Source of the DNA: an uncultured bacterium
Lineage (GTDB): Bacteria > Cyanobacteriota > Vampirovibrionia > Gastranaerophilales > Gastranaerophilaceae
NCBI GenBank assembly: GCA_902783835.1
Contig: CACZSN010000046.1
Span: 1-55,649, forward strand
Length of the DNA stretch: 55,649 bases
Reading direction: 5' to 3'
Shown in pieces: positions 1 through 7,419 of this stretch. The stretch's first letter is position 1, and each line of letters begins with the position of its first letter. The notes beneath the pieces were generated by a model. That model ran no database searches. It had not been told where the DNA came from and saw nothing but the letters and a program-made list of their open reading frames with translations. The translations under genes were made by a program, and so were the position numbers.

Positions 1-5
1 AGTAC

Positions 6-29
6 AGGCTCCTTTCGGAGCCTTTTTTT
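6..29 (+). terminator. Rho-independent terminator of an upstream plus-strand gene
   Basis: A seven-base stem (6-12 with 17-23) closes on a TTTC loop and runs straight into a T tract ending at 29. The gene it ends lies left of the window. It also separates that unit from the minus-strand gene whose stop is at 89. Confidence 0.8.
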
Positions 30-88
30 CGCTTTCGATATTTTCTCGGTCTGTTTCAAGCAAACTGTTAATAAAAAAAAGACGGATT

Positions 89-1015
89 TTATCCGTATAT
101 TTTGTGTAAATCTTTTGAATAGGGCAAAATATCGACGTTTAGGGCAGAAATTGTTTTCAAATCTTCGTCATTTATTTTGGCAAAAACATTTTCGTCAAAC
201 TCTTTATCTGAGGCGAAAATAATCGCATTTGTGACATCAAGCACCCTTTTGTTGATGTCAAAAAATGCTTTAAAATATGTCAAATCGGATGTTTTTCCGT
301 TAAATACCGCAAAATTTTTGAAATGTTCTTTATATTTTTTTAACGTAAATCCGAAAAATGTTTTTTCATCCTCGTCAAAATCGGTATTTGCACAGGAATT
401 GAATGCAAAAATGCCGTCTTTTTTGAGTGATTTTTTAATATTATTAAAGAATTCGTCCTCAAAAAATCTCTCGTCGATACCCTCATTACCCGCAACATCA
501 GCGATTATAAGGTCATATTTTGTTTTGTTGTTTCTCAAATAGACAAGGGCATCTTGCAGATGGAAACGGAATTTTTCGCTTTCCGTAAAATCAAAATATT
601 TTTTTGCAATCGGCAAAATATTTTCCTCAATGTCGACAGCGTCAAATCTTTCGAGTTTTTCAAAAATTTTTTCAAACTGTTTAACCAAAATTCCGGTACC
701 AAAACCGATAAGAAGAATTTTTTTAGCATTTTTTTTAAGCAAATACAACAACAAAAAGTAGTTGAGATAAGGGATATTTCCTTTATATACGGGGGAATTT
801 ATCCTTCCGGCCTGAAAACTTATGCCGTATCTCAAAAATCTCCCGATAGAATTTTCGCAAACGGCAATTGAGTGAAACGGTGATTCTACCTGAAAAAGCA
901 CCTTGTCCTCAGCCATTCTTGCACAAGCAACCGCAACGGATTCCAAGTCGACATTTTGGTTTTTCATAATATTTTCGGGGATTATAACACCGTTTTCACT
1001 AAAAGAGTTCGCCAT
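89..1015 (-). CDS. Spermidine synthase-like methyltransferase-fold protein
   Basis: This 308-residue protein has the layout of the spermidine synthase family: a small N-terminal beta region (about 40-70, ending RFLRYG) and a Rossmann methyltransferase fold. The nucleotide-loop motif is IGFGTG (103-108), followed by an acidic residue at the end of the next strand (AVDIEEN, about 126-132), then QDALVYL (154-160) and YDLIIADVAG (167-176). True spermidine synthases carry GGGDG in the loop; here it is GFGTG, so polyamine synthesis is not assured and another aminopropyl or methyl transfer is possible. The family assignment is fairly secure and the substrate is not. The gene stands alone, divergent from lysS across about 90 bases, and no speA, speB or speD gene is near. 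Confidence 0.7.
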   Translation of the reverse strand: MANSFSENGVIIPENIMKNQNVDLESVAVACARMAEDKVLFQVESPFHSIAVCENSIGRFLRYGISFQAGRINSPVYKGNIPYLNYFLLLYLLKKNAKKILLIGFGTGILVKQFEKIFEKLERFDAVDIEENILPIAKKYFDFTESEKFRFHLQDALVYLRNNKTKYDLIIADVAGNEGIDERFFEDEFFNNIKKSLKKDGIFAFNSCANTDFDEDEKTFFGFTLKKYKEHFKNFAVFNGKTSDLTYFKAFFDINKRVLDVTNAIIFASDKEFDENVFAKINDEDLKTISALNVDILPYSKDLHKIYG

Positions 1016-1104
1016 TTTGACCTCATATTGATTATCTCAATTAATTATCGCAAAAAGTTTTTTTGTTGTAAAATCAAAACATACAAGATTTACACGGAGG
1101 CACA

Positions 1105-2583
1105 ATGGAAGAAAAAGAAAATTTGGATCACATCCGTCAGGCAAGAATTCAAAAACTCACCGATATTGCTGATAAAGGAATTAACCCTTTTAAATATTCA
1201 TTCGGTAAAAATATAAAAGCACAAGCACTTCAAGAAAAATATGCAGACCTCGAAGCAGGTGTTGAAACTGACGATTGGTACGCTGTTGCAGGCAGAATTA
1301 CCGCAATCAGAAACACCGGTATGTTTATGGATTTGCAAGATGATAGCGGAAAAATCCAACTTTTCTGCCACAAAGAAAATATGGGAGTTGACAAATTTAA
1401 AGAACTTAAACTCCTCGATATCGGCGATATCATTGGTTGTACTGGTGCAGTAAGAAGAACTCCCCGCGGAGAATTGAGCCTTAAGGTCAACGAAGTTACT
1501 CTTTTGACAAAATCATTGAGAGCATTACCGGAAAAATTCCACGGCTTGACTGACCTCGAAACCCGTTACAGACAAAGATATATCGACTTGATTATGAACG
1601 AAAATGTCAGAAAAACGTTCAGAATCAGAAGCCAAATTATTACAAAAATCAGAGAATATCTTACAAATCAAGGCTTCTTGGAAGTTGAAACTCCTATGCT
1701 CCACACAAAAGCATCAGGTGCAAACGCTAAACCGTTCGTAACTCACCACAATGCTTTGGATATGGATATGGTTTTGAGAATCGCTCCGGAACTTCACCTC
1801 AAGAGACTTTTGGTCGGCGGTGTTTCGGAAAAGATTTTTGAACTTAACAGAAACTTCAGAAACGAAGGTATCGACACAAGACATAACCCTGAATTTACTA
1901 TGATTGAAATGTATCAGGCTTATGTTGATTACAACGAAATGATGGCACTCGTTGAAAATATGGTTTCTTCAGTCGCTATGGACGTTTTGGGCACAATGAA
2001 AATCACATATTGCGGCAAAGAAATCGACTTAACTCCTCCTTGGGACAGAAAAACAATGATTGGTGCAATTTCAGAATATACGGGAATGGACTTCTCAAGC
2101 GTTGTTAACTACGAAGAAGCAGTCGAAAAAGCAAATGAATTGGGCATCGACGTTGAAGATTGCAACAACTGGGGCAAGGTTTTGGAAAAAATCTTTGAAG
2201 AAAGAGTTGAACCGCACTTAATTCAACCGACTCACATCATCGACTACCCGAGAGATATCTCACCGCTTGCAAAAGTTCACAGAGATAACCCGAAATTGAC
2301 TGAAAGATTTGAAACAAGAATCAACGGTTGGGAACTTTGTAACGCATTCTCGGAATTGACTGACCCGCTTGATCAAAGAAGCAGATTTGAAGCTCAAGCA
2401 CTTGCAAAAGCGAACGGCGACGAAGAAGCTATGGAAATCGATGAAGACTTCATTACGGCACTTGAATACGGTATGCCCCCCGCAGGCGGTATGGGAATCG
2501 GTATTGACAGACTCGTAATGTTGTTGACTGATTCACCTACAATCCGCGACGTTATTGCATTCCCGACCATGAGAAACAAGTAA
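1105..2583 (+). CDS. lysS: Lysyl-tRNA synthetase, class II
   Basis: Cytoplasmic enzyme that charges tRNA-Lys with lysine using ATP. The 492-residue length is normal for bacterial LysS. An N-terminal OB-fold anticodon-binding domain (about 55-145) precedes the class II catalytic core, with motif 2 visible as NRNFRNEG followed by TRHNPEFTMIE, and motif 3 as GMGIGIDRLVMLLTDS near the C terminus. The protein ends in the usual IRDVIAFPTMR. The ATG at 1105 is preceded by GGAGG at a good distance, which fixes the start. It is a single-gene unit followed by the HU gene, which has its own promoter. Confidence 0.97.
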   Translation: MEEKENLDHIRQARIQKLTDIADKGINPFKYSFGKNIKAQALQEKYADLEAGVETDDWYAVAGRITAIRNTGMFMDLQDDSGKIQLFCHKENMGVDKFKELKLLDIGDIIGCTGAVRRTPRGELSLKVNEVTLLTKSLRALPEKFHGLTDLETRYRQRYIDLIMNENVRKTFRIRSQIITKIREYLTNQGFLEVETPMLHTKASGANAKPFVTHHNALDMDMVLRIAPELHLKRLLVGGVSEKIFELNRNFRNEGIDTRHNPEFTMIEMYQAYVDYNEMMALVENMVSSVAMDVLGTMKITYCGKEIDLTPPWDRKTMIGAISEYTGMDFSSVVNYEEAVEKANELGIDVEDCNNWGKVLEKIFEERVEPHLIQPTHIIDYPRDISPLAKVHRDNPKLTERFETRINGWELCNAFSELTDPLDQRSRFEAQALAKANGDEEAMEIDEDFITALEYGMPPAGGMGIGIDRLVMLLTDSPTIRDVIAFPTMRNK

Positions 2584-2618
2584 TTCAAGCAGTCATTGAG
2601 TTACCGCCGACGGGGTGT

Positions 2619-2649
2619 TCTGAAACGTAATGTTAACAAATGTTTCAGA
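2619..2649 (+). other. Inverted repeat between lysS and the HU gene
   Basis: An eight-base stem (TCTGAAAC at 2619-2626, GTTTCAGA at 2642-2649) with a 15-base loop. There is no T tract after it, so it is a poor intrinsic terminator. It ends just before the HU -35 box, so it could be a weak lysS terminator or an operator site. Confidence 0.4.
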
Positions 2650-2651
2650 GT

Positions 2652-2680
2652 TTGCAATCAAAAAAATCTTCGGATATAAT
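2652..2680 (+). promoter_or_regulatory. Probable sigma-70-type promoter of the HU gene
   Basis: TTGCAA at 2652-2657 and a consensus TATAAT at 2675-2680 are separated by 17 bases. Transcription would start near 2687, giving a leader of about 30 bases before the ATG at 2716. Confidence 0.6.
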
Positions 2681-2715
2681 CAAAATCGTGGATATAAATG
2701 AAAGGAACATTGTTC

Positions 2716-2991
2716 ATGAACAAAGAAGAATTAGTACAAGAAGTTGCAAAAAAAGCTAAAGTTACACAAAAAGAAGCAGCTAACGTTATTAACGAACTTA
2801 TGGATATCGTACAAAAAACAGTTGCAAAAGGAGAAAAGGTTACTTTGGTAGGCTTTGGTACTTTTGAAGCAAGAAAAAGAGCAGCAAGAACCGGTCGTAA
2901 CCCTCAAACAGGTAAAGCAATCGACATTCCTGCAAAAACTGCTCCGGTATTCTCAGCTGGTAAAAAATTCAAAGAAGTTGTTAACAAATAG
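2716..2991 (+). CDS. HU-type histone-like DNA-binding protein
   Basis: A 91-residue nucleoid protein that dimerises and bends DNA. It begins MNKEELV like most HU proteins and carries the family signature GFGTFEARKRAARTGRNP on the beta arm, followed by the IPAKTAPVFSAGKKFKE C-terminal part. An in-frame ATG at 2698 would add MKGTLF, but AAAGGA at 2701-2706 lies nine bases before the ATG at 2716 and the usual HU N terminus starts there, so 2716 is preferred. It is a single gene between its own promoter and a strong terminator. Whether it is HU or an IHF-like relative cannot be settled here; the length and absence of a tail favour HU. Confidence 0.95.
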   Translation: MNKEELVQEVAKKAKVTQKEAANVINELMDIVQKTVAKGEKVTLVGFGTFEARKRAARTGRNPQTGKAIDIPAKTAPVFSAGKKFKEVVNK

Positions 2992-3008
2992 TTTTCAAAC
3001 TTTTGCAG

Positions 3009-3040
3009 AAAAACCGCTCTCGATGGGGGCGGTTTTTTTT
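3009..3040 (+). terminator. Rho-independent terminator of the HU gene
   Basis: AAACCGC (3011-3017) pairs with GCGGTTT (3029-3035), followed by a run of T to 3040. The same CCGC/GCGG terminator style recurs after gdhA, rplT and the second plsC. Confidence 0.9.
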
Positions 3041-3182
3041 ATGCAAAATTAAAAATTCACGGAACTCGACAACTTGAGCGAAAATCCTGTTTAGTTTTTG
3101 ATTTTTTATATTTTCGAAAAATCGAAACAGTTGAATAAGCGGAAAAGTCGTACCGCAAAACAATAAGAGCTAAAATTTTGCA

Positions 3183-3216
3183 AAAAAAAGCACCTGTATT
3201 TCAAGGTGCTTTTTTC
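3183..3216 (-). terminator. Terminator of the secreted nucleotidase gene
   Basis: AGCACCT (3189-3195) pairs with AGGTGCT (3204-3210) with runs of A on one side and T on the other, so it can act in both directions. It lies immediately after the stop of the minus-strand nucleotidase gene. The 140 bases between it and the HU terminator hold nothing recognisable. Confidence 0.85.
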
Positions 3217-3220
3217 GTTA

Positions 3221-5053
3221 CTATTTTGTAATTATATTCCAAGTTGTATTTTGTACGTGGTCAATTGTATCTTTCGGTGTAACTTTTTTCTTTTGTTGAA
3301 TATAATTACCCAATTCGTCCTGAATAGACATTGTTTGAGCTTTATCGGAAGGTGAAGTTATCCAAATTGCATCATCTTCGGTCAATTTGGTTGTTTCTTT
3401 GAAACCGTGAGAGCCGGCAATTCTAAACGAGTTCATAACGACTCTAATCGGTTTTGTCATTGTTTTCAAATCCTGACCGTTGATTGTTGCACTGACGACT
3501 CTTTCTCCTTCTGGTTTTGTAAGGTCAAAAGTATAGTCAATTCCATAGAACGTATCTGTTCCGTGGAGTGATGAATCGGGTTTAAGTTTAGGATTTCCGT
3601 TTTCATCAATCATCAATTTATTGGCAGTTGCATTAAGCCAAGCATAAAGTTGTTGGGGAGTCATATCCGCCATGCAAAGCAAGTTGTTTCCAAATCTGTA
3701 AAGTAATGCGAGATTAAGGAAAGAAACGGTATCTCCGTCTTGGGGAACAAATTCGATTTTGCCGTCGGCATTTGATTGAAGGCAAGAGCTTGTGATTGAA
3801 ACTGTTGCACCTTCAACGTCAGGATTTTGCCAAGTTGCCCAAATTTGAACTTTATGGATTAAATTATTTACTTCGGTTTGTTTCAAAACCAAATCTTCAT
3901 TTGTTTTGTTTTCCGTTTGAGACTTAACTTTGTTCCATCCGCCGGAAAATTTACCGAGAGGTTTTTGTGCCCAAGCAAGGGTTTCCGCATACCAAGGATT
4001 TTCCATTTTTTCAAGGGTTTTGTCATTTTTATAATCAGCCAAATTTGCAGGTGTAGTAGTTAAATCATAGCCGATAAACTTATTTTTTCTGTCAAAATCG
4101 ACCGTAAAGACACTCTTGGTAACACTTGTGCCGCCACCGTTAACGATATAAACTTCTTTTCCGTCTTTATTTTTAATTTTTTCAATATTTTGTTGATGAT
4201 CATGCCCGTAAATATAGAGGTCAACATCTTTGGAATTTTGTACACCCGAAACGATTTGAGATTCCATAGAGAAACCTTTAACTTGAGTATTTGTGTCGTT
4301 AGTTTTGCCGCTATGAGCAGAAACGATAATGATATCGGCAAGTTTTTCGTCTTTAATTTTTTTGACCCACTTGTTGATTTCATTTTCCAAAAGACCGTTG
4401 GGATTGTCTAAACTGCGGAATTGTTGATTGGGGTAATTGCATGATCTGTCCCAATTTTCGTTGTTAGCATTACCAAAACCGATAATCGCAACACGAACTT
4501 TTTTATGTTTGTCAAAATTAATTGTTTTAATGAGGTAAGGTTGATAATAAGGAGCACCTTTTTTAGCGGCAATACCGCAAACATTTTCACCGTCATTTTT
4601 AAGAACTATATTAGCACCGAGCGTTGCAATTCCGGCTTTTTGAGCATAATCAATTTGAGGATTACGTTGAGTGGGAGTGTAATTAAACTCATGATTTCCC
4701 ATAACCCAAACATCATATTTCATATACTTAACCGCGGTAAGCATCGGGTTTTCTTTTTCTGTTTTTTGCGTCAAAGCATATTGAGAAACAAGCGTGCCTT
4801 GAAGCAAATCGCCGTTATCAATCAAAACAATTTTGTCTTTGCCAAATTTTTCGCGTTCTTTTTTAACAACCGTTGCGACTTTGAGCATGGAATTCGGAAC
4901 GGCTTTTTGAGTTGAAACATCTTTTGCCGTAGCACGACCGTGCATATCGGTAGTCGAAAGAACTTCAAACTGATAAACCTTCGCAATTGCCGAAGAACAA
5001 GACATTCCCAACATTGTCGTCACCAAAAGCGATAGTGTCAAAAATTTCTTCAT
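3221..5053 (-). CDS. Exported 2',3'-cyclic-nucleotide phosphodiesterase / 3'-nucleotidase (CpdB/UshA-type)
   Basis: A 610-residue metallophosphoesterase expected to act outside the inner membrane, releasing phosphate and nucleosides from nucleotides. Residues 1-24 are a Sec signal peptide ending SSAIA. Metal-binding motifs follow in family order: STTDMHGR (D36, H38), DNGDLLQG (D82), GNHEFNY (N120, H121), IVSAHSGK and YGHDHQ. The C-terminal half is the 5'-nucleotidase specificity domain (FGNNLL, ADMTPQQLYAWLN, GIDYTFDLT). CpdB rather than UshA is favoured by the DNGDLLQG and GNHEFNY forms. The open frame extends to 5143, but ATG 5053 has AGGAG upstream and begins the signal peptide, so it is the start. 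It is monocistronic. Confidence 0.88.
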   Translation of the reverse strand: MKKFLTLSLLVTTMLGMSCSSAIAKVYQFEVLSTTDMHGRATAKDVSTQKAVPNSMLKVATVVKKEREKFGKDKIVLIDNGDLLQGTLVSQYALTQKTEKENPMLTAVKYMKYDVWVMGNHEFNYTPTQRNPQIDYAQKAGIATLGANIVLKNDGENVCGIAAKKGAPYYQPYLIKTINFDKHKKVRVAIIGFGNANNENWDRSCNYPNQQFRSLDNPNGLLENEINKWVKKIKDEKLADIIIVSAHSGKTNDTNTQVKGFSMESQIVSGVQNSKDVDLYIYGHDHQQNIEKIKNKDGKEVYIVNGGGTSVTKSVFTVDFDRKNKFIGYDLTTTPANLADYKNDKTLEKMENPWYAETLAWAQKPLGKFSGGWNKVKSQTENKTNEDLVLKQTEVNNLIHKVQIWATWQNPDVEGATVSITSSCLQSNADGKIEFVPQDGDTVSFLNLALLYRFGNNLLCMADMTPQQLYAWLNATANKLMIDENGNPKLKPDSSLHGTDTFYGIDYTFDLTKPEGERVVSATINGQDLKTMTKPIRVVMNSFRIAGSHGFKETTKLTEDDAIWITSPSDKAQTMSIQDELGNYIQQKKKVTPKDTIDHVQNTTWNIITK

Positions 5054-5234
5054 AAATTTTCTCCTAATTACAACCTGTAAACTATTAACTAAAATTCCGT
5101 TATCTCTCTGTTTATAGCAAAACAAAAAAACAAAAAAAAGCAATAGTATTTTATCAAAAGATTTAGTTTTGTAATCATTGAATTTTCATCATGAGGGAAT
5201 AAAATATTTTTGTGGATTTAAGCAGGAAAAAATT

Positions 5235-6575
5235 ATGAAAAAAGCTCCGATTATAGAAATAATATTGGTAATTTTAGGGTCATTATTGTATTTTGCGGCA
5301 AATTTGCAACGTGTTGCCGTCCCCGGTGCGGTATTTACATTATTACAAAACGACTTGCAAACAACGGCACAAAGTATCGCATCATTGGGTTCGTATTTTA
5401 TGTATGTTTATGCTGCAAGCCAGCTTGTCATAGGGATTTTAATTGCAAGATACGGCGGATTTAAAGTTATTACTTTAGGTTCAATTTTATTTTTTGCGGG
5501 AAGTTTGCTCTTTCCTGTTGCACAAACCTTACCGTTACTGTATTTCAGCAGAGTTTTAATCGGTGTCGGTTCAGCAAGTTTCTATCTTGCACTGATTGCG
5601 GAAACAAAAAAAATTGTTCCGCATAAAAATTTCGGTGTAATTCTTTCAATTGTTTTATTGGTAGGATTTTTGGGCGGAATTGTTGCAAATGCCCCGCTCG
5701 TTGTTTGTATCGACAAATTGGGTTGGAGAGAAACTTTTTGGATTACCGGTGTCGCAACGGCAATCATTTCGGTATTATTCATGGTAATAAGCAAATTTGC
5801 CGACAAAGAACCCGAAGATAAATCCGTAAAATTTAACCTTTCTTCTTTCAAAAGTGTATTTTCAGACAGAAGAAACAATGTTCTTTATACTTTTTCATTC
5901 ATAAATTACGGTCTTTATTACGTTATACAAACGGTTATCGGGAAAAAATTTCTTGAAGATTTTTGTTTAATATCAGACTTAAAAGCAGCGACCGTATTGT
6001 CGGTAATGGGTGCATTATATGCATTTGCAGGCTCAATAATCGCACTTATGAGCAAAGCTGCGGTTTCAAGAAGAGTCATTTTCTTGAAAATAGCTTCATT
6101 TAATACATTATTCAGCTTTGCAATAATTTTGGTTTGTCTTTTTGCGGATTTCAAAGACCCGATTATTCCGAGTTTGCTGTTTTGTTCGCTTTCGTTTTGG
6201 GGAAGCCTTTCTCCTTTGCTCGTACCGCTTTTGCACGATATTAACAACTCCAAAATTGCAGGTACTGCAGTCAGCATTTTAACTTGCGGATTTTGCGTAA
6301 CCGTCGGTCTTTTGGGGAACGTCGTAGGTTTTTGTCTTGATTTGTTTAAAAATCATCAAAATCTCAATATTCCCGCATTCCACGGAAACGGTGCGTATAT
6401 TGCAATTTTTTCGTTCGGTTTAATGCTTGCAATTGTAGCACTCGTAAATGTTTTCAAAATCGAAGAAAGTCAAAAAACAAAGCGTATTTTGGCACACTTG
6501 AGATATCTTGAAAACGTACAACTCGAACGCGAAGGAAGAATTGAGGATTTATCTCACCATTCATATCATATTTAG
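5235..6575 (+). CDS. Major facilitator superfamily transporter
   Basis: A 446-residue inner-membrane protein with about 12 hydrophobic spans. An MFS-like pattern is visible: YGGFKVITLGSILFFAGSL after the second span and FSRVLIGVGSA around the fourth. The layout recalls the UhpC/GlpT-like and nitrate/sugar-phosphate branches, but the substrate cannot be read from sequence. The frame is open from 5178, yet ATG 5235 with AGGA at 5224-5227 opens straight into the first membrane helix and is the better start. The C terminus is a charged cytoplasmic tail of about 35 residues. It converges with the small gene at 6579-6932 with only three bases between the stops. Confidence 0.85.
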   Translation: MKKAPIIEIILVILGSLLYFAANLQRVAVPGAVFTLLQNDLQTTAQSIASLGSYFMYVYAASQLVIGILIARYGGFKVITLGSILFFAGSLLFPVAQTLPLLYFSRVLIGVGSASFYLALIAETKKIVPHKNFGVILSIVLLVGFLGGIVANAPLVVCIDKLGWRETFWITGVATAIISVLFMVISKFADKEPEDKSVKFNLSSFKSVFSDRRNNVLYTFSFINYGLYYVIQTVIGKKFLEDFCLISDLKAATVLSVMGALYAFAGSIIALMSKAAVSRRVIFLKIASFNTLFSFAIILVCLFADFKDPIIPSLLFCSLSFWGSLSPLLVPLLHDINNSKIAGTAVSILTCGFCVTVGLLGNVVGFCLDLFKNHQNLNIPAFHGNGAYIAIFSFGLMLAIVALVNVFKIEESQKTKRILAHLRYLENVQLEREGRIEDLSHHSYHI

Positions 6576-6578
6576 TGA

Positions 6579-6932
6579 TTAATATTGGAAATAGCGGTCA
6601 AAATCAACATCGTCAAAACAACAAAGAAGTTTGTAAACTTCATCGTCTTCGTCCATACGTTGAAAATTATACTCGTCAAACTTCCACAACTTCGGACTGT
6701 TTCCTATAACACGAACAATTTCTTTATCGTATAAAATTTTAAGTTTTTGTTTAACAATTTCGGTGGGCATTTTGAGCATTTTGGACAACTCAACGGCAGA
6801 AACTCCTTCATCGTGAGAAGTTTTTTCCGGAGTAAGGAACATCAATTCCATTCCGACTTTTTTCAAATCGGAATCGTCTAATGTACTTTGATATTGGTAT
6901 TCTTCTTCTTCGTAATCCATTTTTATACCCAT
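6579..6932 (-). CDS. Small acidic protein with a winged-helix-like segment
   Basis: A 117-residue protein of no recognised family. Residues about 40-85 (VSAVELSKMLKMPTEIVKQKLKILYDKEIV, then a short beta hairpin) look like a winged helix-turn-helix as in MarR- or ScpB-like domains. The flanks are very acidic: EEEE near the N terminus and DEDDEVYKLL plus DDVDFD at the C terminus. A regulator or adaptor is possible but unproven. Two starts are possible, 6932 or the in-frame ATG at 6920; neither has a clear Shine-Dalgarno. It is divergent from the DciA-like gene. Confidence 0.6.
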   Translation of the reverse strand: MGIKMDYEEEEYQYQSTLDDSDLKKVGMELMFLTPEKTSHDEGVSAVELSKMLKMPTEIVKQKLKILYDKEIVRVIGNSPKLWKFDEYNFQRMDEDDEVYKLLCCFDDVDFDRYFQY

Positions 6933-7053
6933 GTCGACAGGATAATAATAACTTGAATATTATTTTTGTTCCATCATCCGAATATTTGATTGTAAAAAAA
7001 GTTATTGTTTTAAAAATTGTTTTTAAAATGTTTAATAAAAAATGACAAAATAC

Positions 7054-7082
7054 TTTAAAAAAGACAAAAAAATGCTTATAAT
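7054..7082 (+). promoter_or_regulatory. Probable promoter of the DciA/pilin/RqcP unit
   Basis: TTTAAA at 7054-7059 and a perfect TATAAT at 7077-7082 are spaced by 17 bases. The start of transcription would fall at about 7089-7090, one or two bases before the ATG at 7091, so the first gene may be read from a leaderless message. The flanking string TACTTTAAAAAA is also present in the gdhA promoter. Confidence 0.55.
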
Positions 7083-7090
7083 ATATTTAT

Positions 7091-7408
7091 ATGTTAAAGG
7101 ATGATACTTGCAATTTTGAGACACCGGCAGATATACTAAAAACCTTAAAATTCACGATTGACAAGGATTTTAGCGAAAAAGTCGAGGCTTTATTTGCAGA
7201 ATGGGAAAATGTTGTCGGAGAAAAATTAGCGAAGTATTCAAAGCCCAAAACCCTTACAGATGACGGAATTTTGATAGTAACGTGCAAGAATTCCGTAGTG
7301 GGAAACGAACTTTTTAATTCAAGGATAAAAATAAACTCTGTTCTGAAGAAAAAGGCACAAGAAAATCAAATAGATTTTTTTAAATATATAAAAATAACAT
7401 ACGGATAA
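7091..7408 (+). CDS. DciA/DUF721 family protein
   Basis: A 105-residue protein matching the DUF721 (DciA) pattern: a tryptophan followed by EWENVVGEKLAKYSKPKTL (about 38-57), then a strand DDGILIVTC and a helix VVGNELFNSRIKINSVLKK. DciA proteins help load the replicative helicase in bacteria that lack DnaC/DnaI, so a replication role is likely from family knowledge. No Shine-Dalgarno precedes ATG 7091 and no other in-frame start is close, which fits leaderless translation. The next gene starts 11 bases downstream, so the two are co-transcribed. Confidence 0.75.
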   Translation: MLKDDTCNFETPADILKTLKFTIDKDFSEKVEALFAEWENVVGEKLAKYSKPKTLTDDGILIVTCKNSVVGNELFNSRIKINSVLKKKAQENQIDFFKYIKITYG

Positions 7409-7419
7409 AAGGAAAAAGA

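Noticed and set aside
2394..2588. Many open frames on the strand opposite real genes (for example inside lysS, clpB, acrB and lepA).
   Set aside because: They are shadows of strongly supported genes, have no start signals and no recognisable protein pattern.
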